Origin: Paucibacter sp. B2R-40
Lineage (GTDB): Bacteria > Pseudomonadota > Gammaproteobacteria > Burkholderiales > Burkholderiaceae_C
Direction: 5' to 3'
Assembly (NCBI RefSeq): GCF_025717555.1
Contig: NZ_JAJIRP010000009.1
Location: 124,001-188,000 of the forward strand
Length of the DNA: 64,000 bases
The stretch's first letter is position 1; each line of letters begins with the position of its first letter. Shown here one piece after another: positions 10,121-19,791 of this stretch. Both the position numbers and the translations under genes were made by a program. The notes beneath the pieces were generated by a model, which did not search any database, was not told the origin of the DNA, and was given only the letters and a program-made list of their open reading frames with translations.

Positions 10121-10459
10121 ATGCACGCCGTCAATTTGAAGCTCACACTTGCCAGCGTCACAGAGCCATGGCGGCCAAGCACGGTCGCTCATTTCAATGG
10201 CAACGAGGTGATGGTCGCCAAGGGCCGCGGCAGCTACCCCTGGCACAAACATGAAGAGTCGGATGACCTCTTCCTTGTCTTGCAAGGCCGTTTGATGCTG
10301 GAGTTACGTGATCGCCAAATTCATCTGGCGGCCGGCGAAATGTTCGTCGTGCCCAAGGGCGTCGAGCACCGGCCGGTGGTGGCCGAGGGCGAAGAAGCTC
10401 ACTTCATGCTGATCGAGCCGCCCGGCACGGCCAAGAGCGGCACCACGCTGGTCGAGTGA
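10121..10459 (+). CDS. cupin-domain protein
   Basis: A 112-residue single-domain cupin. The first cupin motif is visible as WHKHEESDDLFLVLQG (His, His and Glu metal ligands) and the second as GEMFVVPKGVEHRP. Proteins of this size are metal-binding beta barrels of varied function (isomerases, dioxygenases, small-molecule sensors), so no reaction is assigned. The ATG at 10121 sits just after GAGAAGG. It stands alone between a membrane protein and eamA. Confidence 0.85.
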   Translation: MHAVNLKLTLASVTEPWRPSTVAHFNGNEVMVAKGRGSYPWHKHEESDDLFLVLQGRLMLELRDRQIHLAAGEMFVVPKGVEHRPVVAEGEEAHFMLIEPPGTAKSGTTLVE

Positions 10460-10544
10460 TCCGGCTTTCGCCCGCATCACCCCAAAGCGGCGGCCCGTTC
10501 AAGTGCCTGCCGCTACCATCAGCGGCACTCAATCAGGAGCCAGC

Positions 10545-11438
10545 ATGAGTCAGGGCGCACGCCTTCCTTTCAAGCATTTCTTGCTCGCCTTGGCCGTGGT
10601 AGCGATTTGGGGCAGTAACTTCGTCGTCATACGGCTGGGGCTGAACGCCTTGCCGCCGCTGCTGTTCGCAACTCTGAGATTCAGCTTCGCGGTATTGCCG
10701 GCGATCTTCTTCCTCAAGAAGCCCGATCTGCCTTGGCGCAATCTGGCCAGCTATGGGCTCTTGATCGGCGTTGGCCAATTCGGCCTGCTGTTCCTGGCCA
10801 TGCGCAGCAATATCTCGCCGGGCCTGGCGTCCTTGGTGATACAGACGCAAGTCTTTTTTACCTTGATGCTGTCGATGCGGCTGAACAAGGAAGGTGTGCA
10901 AGGTTATCAATGGCTAGCCTTGCTGCTCGCCGCCAGCGGCATCGCCTTGATCGCGAGTCACACCGACGGCAGCGCCACGCCCTTGGGGCTGCTCATGATC
11001 CTCGCCGCCGCCTTCAGTTGGGCCTGCGCCAATATGGTCGGCAAGCAGGCCGGTCGGGTCAATATGCTGGCCTATATGGTCTGGACGAGCGTCTTCGCCG
11101 TGCCGCCCTTGCTGGCGCTGTCCTTGATCGTTGAGGGGCCAACGGCCATGGCGGCAGGCCTGGCCCGGGCTGATGCGACGACCTGGGCCGCCGTGCTCTG
11201 GCAGGCCGTCGGCAACACCTTGTTCGGCTATGCAGCCTGGGGCTGGCTGCTGGCCCGCCATGCGCCGGCCACCGTCGTGCCGATGGCCTTGCTGGTGCCG
11301 GTGTTTGGCATGAGCACGGCGGCGCTGGTGCTGGGCGAGAGCCTACCGGCCTGGAAGCTGATCGCAGCGGGCCTGGTGTTGAGTGGCCTGGCGCTCAACC
11401 TGCTGTGGCCGCTGCGGCCGTGGCGGGTTCGCGCCTGA
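10545..11438 (+). CDS. eamA: O-acetylserine/cysteine exporter EamA-type
   Basis: A 297-residue DMT-superfamily carrier with ten hydrophobic helices in two EamA repeats. The sequence closely follows Escherichia coli EamA (YdeD): the N-terminal pattern 'WGSNFVVIRLGLNALPPLLFA', the central 'AAAFSWACANMVGKQAG' and the late 'PMALLVPVFGMSTAALVLGE' match by eye. That protein exports cysteine-pathway metabolites. ATG 10545 has CAGGAG six bases upstream. The orthology call rests on pattern similarity, and the true substrate here is an inference. Confidence 0.8.
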   Translation: MSQGARLPFKHFLLALAVVAIWGSNFVVIRLGLNALPPLLFATLRFSFAVLPAIFFLKKPDLPWRNLASYGLLIGVGQFGLLFLAMRSNISPGLASLVIQTQVFFTLMLSMRLNKEGVQGYQWLALLLAASGIALIASHTDGSATPLGLLMILAAAFSWACANMVGKQAGRVNMLAYMVWTSVFAVPPLLALSLIVEGPTAMAAGLARADATTWAAVLWQAVGNTLFGYAAWGWLLARHAPATVVPMALLVPVFGMSTAALVLGESLPAWKLIAAGLVLSGLALNLLWPLRPWRVRA

Positions 11439-11507
11439 CATTGATCTAGAGCAGGCGGGGCTCAATAGCTGGGATTTGGCAGGCGGAGTGGAGATTAGGA
11501 TGGGGCG

Positions 11508-13283
11508 ATGAACGCCTCATACCCACTCGCCCTGCTCAAACAGCCGCCTCGCTATCTGTTCTTCACCGGCAAGGGCGGCGTGGGCAAGACTTCGTGCTCG
11601 ACGGCGGTGGCGCTGGCTTTGGCGGACAGGGGGCTGCGGGTGCTGCTGGTCAGTACCGACACGGCCTCAAATTTGGACGAGATGCTGGGCGTGCCGCTGC
11701 GCAACCACCCGGTCGCGGTTCCCGGCGCGCCAGGGCTGTCGGTCTTGAATATCGACCCGAATCAAGCCGCCGAAGATTACCGCCTGCGGGTCTTGGATCA
11801 GTTGGCTGCTGAAGTTAGCGAAGCCGAGCGCAGCACGGTGCGCGAACAGTTGTCGGGCGCCTGCACGACCGAGATTGCCGCTTTTGACGAGTTCGCGACG
11901 CTGCTGGCCGAGCCACCGGCGGATTTTGATCACATCATTTTTGACACCGCGCCAACCGGTCATACGCTGCGCTTGTTGAGCCTGCCCAAGGCTTGGAGCG
12001 GATTCCTCGCCGACAACGACCGAGGTGCTTCCTGCCTAGGCCCGCATTCGGGCCTGAAGATGCAAGAGCAGCGCTTTCAAGCGGCCTTGGCCGCCCTGAC
12101 CGACCCGGCCTTGACCGAGGTGGTGCTGGTGACGCGGGCCGAGGTGGCCGCCTTGGCCGAAGCCGGCCGCACCTCGGCGGAGCTGCGCGAGTTGGGCTTG
12201 AACCGCCAGCGCTTGCTGGTCAATGGCGTGTTCAAGGCCAGCGACCGCGCTGACACGGTTGCGCTGGCTTTGGAGGCGCAAGCTGAAGCCGCGCTCGCAG
12301 CGATGCCGCCCGCCTTGCTGGATTTACCGCGTGACCAGGTGCCGCTGCGCTCTTTTGACACCGTGGGTTTGCCGGCCTTGCGAGGCTTGTTGAGTGAATC
12401 GCCCGCTGGCCATGCGACTTCGGCCGCGTTGTCGCTACCCGCTCAACTCGACGCCGCTAGCCTGGGCGCGCTCTGCGATGACTTGGCTGCTGCGGGCCAT
12501 GGCCTGATCATGGTGATGGGCAAGGGCGGCGTAGGCAAGACCACGATTGCGGCGGCACTGGCGATCGGCCTGGTGCAACGCGGCCATGCGGTTCATCTGA
12601 CGACCACCGATCCGGCCGCCCATGTGCTGCCGACCGTACACGGCGATTTGGCCGGGCTGCGCGTCGACTGCATAGACCCCAAGCGCGAAACCGAGCTGTA
12701 CATCGCCAAGATCATGGCGGCTCGTGGGCGCACGCTTGACGATGCTGGGCGCGCGCTCTTGCTGGAGGACTTGCAATCACCTTGCACCGAGGAGGTCGCG
12801 GTGTTCCATGCCTTCTCGCGCGTGGTCAGCGAAGCGCGCAGCGCCTTTGTGGTGATGGACACCGCGCCGACCGGCCACTCGCTGCTGCTGATGGACGCCA
12901 CCGGCGCCTACCATCGGCAAATGATGCGTGAGTTCGAGGGGCGCAATTCGGCGGGCCGGGTACTGACTCCTTTGATGCGCCTGCAAGACCCGCAACACAC
13001 CCGCATCATCATTGCGACGCTGGCCGAGCAAACACCAGTCTCGCAGGCGGTGGCGCTGCAAGACGATCTCAAACGCGCCGGCATCACGCCGTTTGCCTGG
13101 GTCATCAATCGCAGCCTGCTGGCCGCTGGTGCGCGTGACCCTTTGCTAACGGCGCGGCTGATTGGTGAGCAGCGCCAGGTGCAACGCATCCGCGCCGGCC
13201 TGGCCGAGCGGCTCTATGTCTTGCCTTGGTCGGCCACACCGCCGGTGGGCGTGGCGGCCTTGGCGGGTTTGACGGCCTCGTGA
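11508..13283 (+). CDS. arsA: arsenical pump-driving ATPase ArsA (two-domain)
   Basis: A 591-residue tandem ATPase with two Walker A motifs, GKGGVGKTS (near residue 22) and GKGGVGKTT (near residue 338). Each half has the signature 'DTAPTGHTLRLL / DTAPTGHSLLLM'. The three cysteines that bind As(III) in plasmid R773 ArsA (C113, C172, C422) have counterparts at C119, C176 and C426, in the contexts GACTTEIAAF, GASCLGP and SPCTEEVAVF. It should therefore be a metalloid-stimulated ATPase that energises ArsB at the inner membrane. No arsB, arsD, arsR or arsC is in the window, so the partner must be encoded elsewhere. Confidence 0.92.
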   Translation: MNASYPLALLKQPPRYLFFTGKGGVGKTSCSTAVALALADRGLRVLLVSTDTASNLDEMLGVPLRNHPVAVPGAPGLSVLNIDPNQAAEDYRLRVLDQLAAEVSEAERSTVREQLSGACTTEIAAFDEFATLLAEPPADFDHIIFDTAPTGHTLRLLSLPKAWSGFLADNDRGASCLGPHSGLKMQEQRFQAALAALTDPALTEVVLVTRAEVAALAEAGRTSAELRELGLNRQRLLVNGVFKASDRADTVALALEAQAEAALAAMPPALLDLPRDQVPLRSFDTVGLPALRGLLSESPAGHATSAALSLPAQLDAASLGALCDDLAAAGHGLIMVMGKGGVGKTTIAAALAIGLVQRGHAVHLTTTDPAAHVLPTVHGDLAGLRVDCIDPKRETELYIAKIMAARGRTLDDAGRALLLEDLQSPCTEEVAVFHAFSRVVSEARSAFVVMDTAPTGHSLLLMDATGAYHRQMMREFEGRNSAGRVLTPLMRLQDPQHTRIIIATLAEQTPVSQAVALQDDLKRAGITPFAWVINRSLLAAGARDPLLTARLIGEQRQVQRIRAGLAERLYVLPWSATPPVGVAALAGLTAS

Positions 13284-13316
13284 ATCGCCGCACCTGGTGA
13301 GTGCAAGCAAACGGCT

Positions 13317-14237
13317 TCAGTTCGCATGCTCGTGCGTATGCGTATGCACCGTTTGAGCTTGCAGGCCGCTGCTCAAGGCATGGGCCAGCGCGAGCAAGGT
13401 ATCAAAGCGCTTGCGAGCCTCGGAACGCTTCTTCGAGGCGATCGCAGTCAGGTCGGGCGGGCTCAGCGGCTCGCAGCTCAATTGATAGTCGCCGTCCGTG
13501 CGTTGTCGCGCCCCCATTTCTTCCCACAGGCTGTTGTAGTCGGCAAAAATCTTGCCCTTGCGCGCAGCGCTTCGATGGGCGAGGTTGGCGTTGCCAACCA
13601 GCAAGAGCTGGCGACAACCATAGCCATGACCTAAATGTGCCAGCAATCGCAGCATCAGGCATTTGGGACGCAGGCCATGGAAATCTTGAGTGGCTTGGCG
13701 GATGTGTTGGAGGCCGTCTTCGCCCTGCGGCCCTTGCATGCAGCCTATGCCCAGCGCCAGCTGGGTGCTCTCGCGGAAGAAAGAAAACGCCGCCGAGTAG
13801 ATCAGCGTCTCGCCTTGCACCAGGCGCAGCACCAGTTCGCCTTCACGTTCGAGTGGCGCGATCGCCGACAACTCAATGCCGTAGCTCGCGCCGCTTTTGC
13901 CCTCGACTTGGGCCAGTAGCACTGCTTGCTGCGCGGCGCGCACGACCAAGGGGGCTAGGCCTTGACTGAAGATGAAGTGGTAATGCGCCTGCAGCAAAGC
14001 CAGCCTTTGGCTGCAGTTCAGGGTGTTGCTCAGGTAGGGGCGGTAGATCTTCAAGACCAGGCTCGGCTTGTGCTTGACCAGCTCGCTGAACGGTGAGTGG
14101 GCATTCAGCAACTGCAACCAGGCGGAAGTGGCCGGCCGGTTGGCGAAAGCTCGCCAGCCGATCTTGATGCTTTCACGTAAACGGGGCAGGCCTTGCCTTC
14201 CGCTCAGGCCCGAATTGAGGGTGATGGTTTGCGACAA
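13317..14237 (-). CDS. VirK/YbjX family (DUF535) protein, TTG start
   Basis: About 306 residues, matching the DUF535/VirK family by its central and C-terminal blocks (HGLRPKCLMLRLL, LLLVGNANLAHR, KIFADYNSLWEEMGA). The family has been linked to cell-surface resistance in enterics, but its biochemical role is unknown. The only possible start before the upstream stop is TTG at 14237; no clear ribosome-binding site precedes it. The tail ends in a His-rich stretch (HTHTHEH), an unusual addition that could bind metal. It is convergent with arsA, 33 bases away. Confidence 0.8.
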   Translation of the reverse strand: MSQTITLNSGLSGRQGLPRLRESIKIGWRAFANRPATSAWLQLLNAHSPFSELVKHKPSLVLKIYRPYLSNTLNCSQRLALLQAHYHFIFSQGLAPLVVRAAQQAVLLAQVEGKSGASYGIELSAIAPLEREGELVLRLVQGETLIYSAAFSFFRESTQLALGIGCMQGPQGEDGLQHIRQATQDFHGLRPKCLMLRLLAHLGHGYGCRQLLLVGNANLAHRSAARKGKIFADYNSLWEEMGARQRTDGDYQLSCEPLSPPDLTAIASKKRSEARKRFDTLLALAHALSSGLQAQTVHTHTHEHAN

Positions 14238-14853
14238 AGTGGGGTCTTCAGCGGGGCGGTGGACGGCCGCGGATGGAGCAGCTGGTGCGATCGGGGGTCA
14301 ATGGCGCGCGGGCCAGACTTCTTATGGGTCTGTGGCCGCAAGGTAATGAATTGTAAATCTTTGTGTTTTGGTAAAACTGCCTTGACACCTCCCTCTGATG
14401 GGGGTGTCGGGCGGCAAATCGTCACGATTCAAGGCATGTTTCGCGTCAGCTCCAGCACCAGCTGGGCCATGCGGCCCATGCTGAAGAGCGACCCGGGCCA
14501 AGCTCAGTTCCGGCGCGCCCCCATCCCGGCTAACGCCGCTGGGCTGCGACCCACTGTTCTCGCGTCACGAGCTAAAGCCCGAGACGCTTGCAATCCACCG
14601 CAAGAGGCCCGTTCGAGGCCACCGTCATGGCTTCCGGCACCGTGGCCTCAACTGCTTTAGCCATCGCGCCGACGTAGACGGTGTCGCTTCAGACCTAGCG
14701 ATAGGCGTACAGGCCCGCTCACGCAGGTGAGTGCTCCAGCAAGCTGATGTCTTGCTTCAGGCCTTCGTCTGAAAACCAGTACCAGTCAGCGCGGACGGTG
14801 AAACGGCGAGACGCCTTGAGCTTGAGGGCCGCTCGCCGTTTTTGCAGCCCGTT
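14238..14853. other. gene-poor stretch with probable decayed coding remnants
   Basis: No intact gene was found in this 616-base gap. On the minus strand, about 14730-14855, a 43-codon open segment without a good start encodes a sensible-looking stretch (WYWFSDEGLKQDISLLEHSP) ending at TGA. This looks like the C-terminal remnant of a gene. The stem GACACC...GGTGTC near 14382-14408 is a possible hairpin for the DUF535 upstream region. The origin of the remnant was not recognised. Confidence 0.4.
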
Positions 14854-15660
14854 TCAGCCGCGCCGGCGATGAATCGCGCCAGCGCCGATCGCCAGCAGGC
14901 CCAGGCCCATCAAGGCCCAGCTGCTTGGTTCAGGCACTGCCGTGATGTTGTAGGTGATGTCCTGCTCGAAGGTCCATTGGCCCGCAAACGGTCCGGTCGG
15001 CGAAGAATTGACGGTCCAGCGCACTTGATGATTGCCTGCGGACAGTCCCTCCATCGCGATCAGATAGCCATCTGAAATGGCCGGGAAGATGCCGGCGGGC
15101 CAGCCGCCCAGATTGTCTGCGCCGACATGCAAAGGGAACAAGTCGGTTGATTGGCGGAATTGGCCCAGCGACGAATAGCCGGCTGGCAGCAAGGCAGGCG
15201 CACCGTCGACGGTGAGCGACATGCTGTTGATCGTGCCCAATACATGGCCGGCAATGAAGCGAAGGTCAGCTTCGGTCTCGTTGGCATCGGGCCAGCCGGT
15301 GACGACCTGAAGATTCAGCAACAGGGTCTGGTCGGGGCGCACCGTCACGTTGCGAACCACCGGGGTCGGGGTGAAGGATCCGGGCAGAAAGAAGAATCCT
15401 CCTTGGTCGCCAAGCTGTGTGTTGGCGCCAGGCCCATCGAGGAGGGGGTTGGTGGCGGCGGGAATCGAGACCCACCATTGACTGAACTGGGCCAACCTGA
15501 AACGCTGGTCGTAGCCGGCAACGAGGGCGTCGGGGGCGATCAGCTGCTGCGCCAGCGAGGGGCCGGCCGCGATGGCAAGCAGGGCGGCCGCAGCCAGCGG
15601 GAGCAGTTGGCGCCTGACGCCGCTAGCTGCGTGGCCATGTTGTGTTGCTACGTTTGACAT
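14854..15660 (-). CDS. PEP-CTERM exported protein, tandem paralogue A
   Basis: 268 residues from ATG 15660, which has AAAGGA eight bases upstream. A signal peptide ends near 'GPSLAQQ'. The mature protein starts with QQLIAPD, continues through ATNPLLDGPGANTQLGDQGG and PVVRNVTVRPDQTL, and ends in a classical PEP-CTERM tag: Val-Pro-Glu-Pro-Ser, a hydrophobic helix, His-Arg-Arg-Arg-Gly. Exosortase-type processing and surface or matrix export are expected from the tag (family knowledge). It is paralogous along its whole length to the next gene upstream (15717-16532), so the pair arose by tandem duplication. Function unknown. Confidence 0.82.
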   Translation of the reverse strand: MSNVATQHGHAASGVRRQLLPLAAAALLAIAAGPSLAQQLIAPDALVAGYDQRFRLAQFSQWWVSIPAATNPLLDGPGANTQLGDQGGFFFLPGSFTPTPVVRNVTVRPDQTLLLNLQVVTGWPDANETEADLRFIAGHVLGTINSMSLTVDGAPALLPAGYSSLGQFRQSTDLFPLHVGADNLGGWPAGIFPAISDGYLIAMEGLSAGNHQVRWTVNSSPTGPFAGQWTFEQDITYNITAVPEPSSWALMGLGLLAIGAGAIHRRRG

Positions 15661-15716
15661 GTCGTACATCCTTTGAATTGAGGTTCGAAGATAGTTCTCA
15701 GCCTGTGCCGCAAAGC

Positions 15717-16532
15717 TCACGCGCGCCTGCGATGAATCGCGCCGGCCCCGATGGCCAGCAGGCCCAGGCCCATCAAGGCCCAGGTGCCAGGCTCGGGCAC
15801 GGCGTTGATGTTGTAGGTGACGTCGTACGAGGTCGGGGGGCCGCCGGCGTAGGGGCCGGTGGAGACAAAGGTCGAGGTGAAGTGCAGCTGATGTTGGCCG
15901 GCCGACAAGCCTTCCAAGGCAAAGGTGTAGCCCAAGGTGACGGCTGGAAAGGTGCCCGTTGGGTAGCCCCACATGCTTTCAATAATGCCGCCGGGCGGCA
16001 AGCTCAGTGGGAACAGCGGGCTCGCCTGCAGGAAGGGGTCCAGTGAATTGATGCCATTGGGCAACAGAGCCGGCGCACCATCGACCGTGACCGTTAGATT
16101 GCTTACATCGCCCAGCGCATAGGCCGCGTGCGTGCGCATATCGGCCTCGGTGTAAACCTGGGCGTCCGCCCAGTAAATGATGGTGACCGGGCTGAACACC
16201 AAGGTCTGGTCGGTTCGCACCGTCACATTGCGTACAACGGGATCTTGGGAAAACGTCGAGGCGAGAAAGAAGTAGCTGCCCTGGTCGCCCTGCGCGGTAT
16301 GGGCGCCGGTCATGTCGAGTATGGGGTTGGTCGCCGGTAGGATGGAGAATTCCCATTGCGCCATTTGGGCCGATAAGAAGCTCTGGCTGTAGCCGCCGAC
16401 CATGGTGTCGGGTGCAATCAGTTGCTGCGCCCGCAAAGGCACGGCCGCGATGGCAAGGATGGTGGCTGCTGCGAGTGGGGCCAATTGCCGCGCGATGGCG
16501 GCGGTGGCGTGGCGGGTGAGTGGTTTTGACAT
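15717..16532 (-). CDS. PEP-CTERM exported protein, tandem paralogue B
   Basis: 271 residues from ATG 16532, with GGGAG seven bases upstream. It has the same architecture as its downstream neighbour: a signal peptide ending around 'PLRAQQ', then the shared motifs QQLIAPD, ATNPILDMTGAHTAQGDQGS, PVVRNVTVRTDQTL and TVDGAPALLP. The C-terminal PEP-CTERM tag is Val-Pro-Glu-Pro-Gly-Thr-Trp-Ala-Leu followed by a helix and His-Arg-Arg-Arg-Ala. The 56-base gap between the two genes suggests an operon. Both may be matrix or surface proteins with beta-sandwich-like bodies (inference). No enzyme motif was seen. Confidence 0.82.
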   Translation of the reverse strand: MSKPLTRHATAAIARQLAPLAAATILAIAAVPLRAQQLIAPDTMVGGYSQSFLSAQMAQWEFSILPATNPILDMTGAHTAQGDQGSYFFLASTFSQDPVVRNVTVRTDQTLVFSPVTIIYWADAQVYTEADMRTHAAYALGDVSNLTVTVDGAPALLPNGINSLDPFLQASPLFPLSLPPGGIIESMWGYPTGTFPAVTLGYTFALEGLSAGQHQLHFTSTFVSTGPYAGGPPTSYDVTYNINAVPEPGTWALMGLGLLAIGAGAIHRRRA

Positions 16533-16742
16533 GGCGCATCTCCCAAGGATTGACAAAGGAAGGCAGGCGGCTTGCCTGCCAAGTGCACGGCGTCGGTTTG
16601 CCGTGCGGCCAATGTCCTACTTGCTGGGGTCGGCGTCCTTAAGGCGCCTGAAACAGGCCTGAAAAGTTCTGAAACTGCACGGGCAAGGCAGTAGTTAGGG
16701 GGCAGCGTCTCTATCATCGCCAGCAAGCGGTCTTGCGACGAG

Positions 16743-16766
16743 CAACTTGCAACTTGCAACTTGCAA
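16743..16766. repeat. CAACTTG heptamer, three tandem copies plus CAA
   Basis: Three exact copies of CAACTTG occupy 16743-16763, followed by a partial CAA. The array lies 30-54 bases before the hybrid-kinase ATG at 16797, in or near its leader. A slippage-prone tract there could affect expression, but the unit is seven bases and lies outside the coding frame chosen. Confidence 0.7.
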
Positions 16767-16796
16767 AAAAGGCGGCCGAGCATTGAGGAGTCAGCG

Positions 16797-19775
16797 ATGG
16801 TGATGACCCAGACTTACCCGGACGCCGGGCTATCGAGCAATGCAGTTGTCCCGCCGTCTGGCGCCGGCGCGCGGCGCTGGAAATGGATATTGCTCGGCCT
16901 TTGCCTGTGCTGCGCCGGCATGCGGCTGTGGGCAATGGCTTATCTGGAGCGCTCGGTCGTGCCTGCGGCGGCGGGCGGCATGGGCGTGGTCATGAAGGGC
17001 CCCTTGAGTGGCCCCCATTGGATGACGACGGTGGTGAGCATGGAGCCCGAAGCCGACCTTGCCCGCCAGGGCGTCAAGGCGGGTGATCGCCTGACCTTTG
17101 ACCAGATAGGCGACCGTTGGCGCATCAAGGGCGTGGATGAGTTGATCCCCGTCACGATCGAGTCCAACGGTGAATGGCGCCAGCTATGGGTCCGCACCGA
17201 GCCTCAACCAGATCGCGTTGACGCCGTGGGAGTCATGCGCGAGTTCAGCGGCTTGGTCGAGAGCTGGCTGGCCTTGACGATTGCGGCGGTGCTGAGTTGG
17301 CGGCGTTCGGACAGTCGGGCCATGCGTGCCTTGGCGATCGCCTTGGCGCTCTACAGCATTGCCGACGTGGGCATGCGTTTGCCGGCAGGCACGGTGCAGG
17401 CTTTCATGATGTTCTACGGCTCCTTTGTGAATACCTTGCTCATCGCGGCAAGCTATCTGTACTTCGCCATCGCCTATCCGGATGAGCAAAGCCGGTTCTC
17501 GCGAACCGGGGTCCGGCGCGGCTTCGCCCTGCTGGTTTGCCTAGGTTTGGCGGTCAATGTGTTCGAGCTGGTCTTTCATTTTCGGCTCACGCCATTCGAG
17601 CCACCGTATTGGAAACTGGTCTTCGAGCGACTGGGCGGCAGCTTTGTCTATTTGGTCGACATCGCGACCTTGGTGTTTTTGTGGCTGGCTTGGCGGCGCG
17701 CCAGCGGTGTGGCGAGGTACCGCGCCGCTTGGATAGGCGTTTGCGTCGCTGTCATGGTGAGTGGCTCGATTGTTTTCGTCATCATGGGCAACTTGCCGGG
17801 GCGCACGTTGCAGCGCGAGTTGGTCATGGATTTCATTCAAATTGCATTGGCGATGCTGTCTATGCTGGGCTTGGCGTACGCCGTGCTGCGCCACCGCGTG
17901 TTCGGTTTTGGCTTCGCGCTCAACCGTGCCTTGGTCTGGGGCTTGGTGCTGGCGGTTCTGGTGGCCGGTGTGGCTACGCTGCGCATGATTGGGAGCCGCT
18001 GGCCGCTGCTGGCCGACCCGCGCATTGCGGCCGGCGTGACTGTGCCGCTGGCGCTGGTGTTCTCCAGCACGGTGCCGCGCTTGCGAGTCTGGGCCGATGA
18101 CATCGTGCAGCGGCTTTTCTATCGCAACTGGCGCAGCAAGGAAGAAGCGCTGTGGACGGCGGCGACGGCGGCGGTCGGCCTGCAAGGGCAGGACGTGCTG
18201 TTAAGCCATTACTTGCGCGCCATCAAGCGATTTGCAGGCGGGGCCGAGGTGTCGGTTTTCCGCGTGCAGACAGCGGCGCGGACTCCGGCTTGCGCTCGCT
18301 TGGCCGCCACCGCAGCCACGGCGCCCGAGCTTTTGAGTATGGAGGCAGCCGATTTGCGCAGCATCCAAGCGCACCGCCTGCCGGCTGCCTTGTCGGCGCT
18401 GGTCGGTGTGGACGGTTTGGCGGTGCCGATCAAACACCGCGATCAATTGACCGGTTTCTTGCTGCTGCACACCCGGCCCGAAGGCGCACCCTATCGCCCC
18501 GACGAGGTGCGTGCGTTGGCCCGCGCCACCGACATGATGCAAGAGGATTTGCAGGCCGACGCCGGGCGCACCCAGGCGCAGCTGCTGGAGCAAAAACTCG
18601 CTGCCGAGTTGCAAGCGCGAGAGGCCGCGCAGTCGGCCAATGCGGCCAAGAGCGCTTTTCTGGCCACCGTCAGCCACGAGATCCGCACGCCTATGAATGG
18701 CGTGATCGGCATGAGCGGGCTGCTGCTCAATTCGCAGCTGACCGAGGAGCAGCGCGACAACGCGCAAACCATCCGCGACTCGGCCGAGGCGCTGCTGAGC
18801 ATCATCAATGACGTGCTCGATTTCTCCAAGATCGAGGCCGGCCGGATGGAGCTGGAGGACCAGCCCTTTGAGCTGCGCGAATGCGTGCGCCTGGCGCTCG
18901 ATCTGGTGAGCGTGCGCGCCAGCCAAAAAGGCTTGCGCCTGAGCTGCCATTTCGAGGCCAATGTGCCCGAGGCGGTGCAGGGCGACGCCGCCCATCTGCG
19001 CCAGATCCTGCTCAATCTGCTCAGCAATGCGCTCAAGTTCACCGACAAGGGTGAAGTCGTATTGAGTGTGTCGGCGCCCAGCGAGGGGCGGCTGGCGTTT
19101 GAGGTGCGCGACACCGGCATCGGCCTCAGCGCCGAGGGCAGCGCGCGCTTGTTCCAGCGTTTCAGCCAGGCCGACAGCAGCATCAACAGCCGCTATGGCG
19201 GCAGCGGCCTGGGCCTGGCCATCAGCAAACAATTGGCCGAACTGATGGGCGGCAGCATGGCTGTGGACAGCGCCGGGCCGGGGCAGGGCAGCCGCTTCTA
19301 CTTTGACATCCAGGCGCGTGCGGTGGCACTGGCGCCGCGACCCCAGCGGGTGGTGCCAGCGCCAACCGAGTTGGACCCCAATATGGCCGCGCGCCATCCG
19401 CTGCGCATCCTCTTGGCCGAGGACAACGGCGTCAACCAAAAGCTCGGCCTGCGCCTGCTGGAACAGATGGGCTACCGAGCCGACCTGGCCAGCAATGGGC
19501 GCGAGGCGGTGCAGAGTGTCGAGCGCCAGACTTACGATCTGGTGCTGATGGATGTGCGCATGCCCGAGATGGACGGGCTGCAGGCTAGCCGCGCCATCAC
19601 GGGGCGCTGGCCGCCGGGCCAGCGCCCGCGCATCGTCGCGATGACGGCCAACGCCCTCAACGGCGACCGGCCACAATGCCTGGCGGCGGGCATGGATGAG
19701 CACTTGAGCAAGCCCTTGCGCGTCGAGGCCTTGATCGTCGAGCTGAGCGCCACTGCCCGTAGAGTTGATGCGTAA
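16797..19775 (+). CDS. PDZ-like / multi-TM hybrid sensor histidine kinase
   Basis: About 992 residues from ATG 16797 (GAGGAG six bases upstream). Order of parts: first helix about 28-50; an exported PDZ-like segment about 55-135 ([23 protein letters not shown] pattern); some eight further helices to about 420; a GAF-like segment about 440-590; a HisKA domain with the phosphoacceptor in SHEIRTP (His627); a catalytic ATPase domain about 720-845 ([14 protein letters not shown]); and a receiver domain about 865-985 with Asp919 in [13 protein letters not shown]. The kinase lacks its own Hpt domain; the next gene supplies one. It heads a three-gene phosphorelay. Signal unknown; the PDZ-like part suggests a peptide or envelope cue (inference). 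Confidence 0.9.
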   Translation: MVMTQTYPDAGLSSNAVVPPSGAGARRWKWILLGLCLCCAGMRLWAMAYLERSVVPAAAGGMGVVMKGPLSGPHWMTTVVSMEPEADLARQGVKAGDRLTFDQIGDRWRIKGVDELIPVTIESNGEWRQLWVRTEPQPDRVDAVGVMREFSGLVESWLALTIAAVLSWRRSDSRAMRALAIALALYSIADVGMRLPAGTVQAFMMFYGSFVNTLLIAASYLYFAIAYPDEQSRFSRTGVRRGFALLVCLGLAVNVFELVFHFRLTPFEPPYWKLVFERLGGSFVYLVDIATLVFLWLAWRRASGVARYRAAWIGVCVAVMVSGSIVFVIMGNLPGRTLQRELVMDFIQIALAMLSMLGLAYAVLRHRVFGFGFALNRALVWGLVLAVLVAGVATLRMIGSRWPLLADPRIAAGVTVPLALVFSSTVPRLRVWADDIVQRLFYRNWRSKEEALWTAATAAVGLQGQDVLLSHYLRAIKRFAGGAEVSVFRVQTAARTPACARLAATAATAPELLSMEAADLRSIQAHRLPAALSALVGVDGLAVPIKHRDQLTGFLLLHTRPEGAPYRPDEVRALARATDMMQEDLQADAGRTQAQLLEQKLAAELQAREAAQSANAAKSAFLATVSHEIRTPMNGVIGMSGLLLNSQLTEEQRDNAQTIRDSAEALLSIINDVLDFSKIEAGRMELEDQPFELRECVRLALDLVSVRASQKGLRLSCHFEANVPEAVQGDAAHLRQILLNLLSNALKFTDKGEVVLSVSAPSEGRLAFEVRDTGIGLSAEGSARLFQRFSQADSSINSRYGGSGLGLAISKQLAELMGGSMAVDSAGPGQGSRFYFDIQARAVALAPRPQRVVPAPTELDPNMAARHPLRILLAEDNGVNQKLGLRLLEQMGYRADLASNGREAVQSVERQTYDLVLMDVRMPEMDGLQASRAITGRWPPGQRPRIVAMTANALNGDRPQCLAAGMDEHLSKPLRVEALIVELSATARRVDA

Positions 19776-19791
19776 TGTCGAGACAAACACC

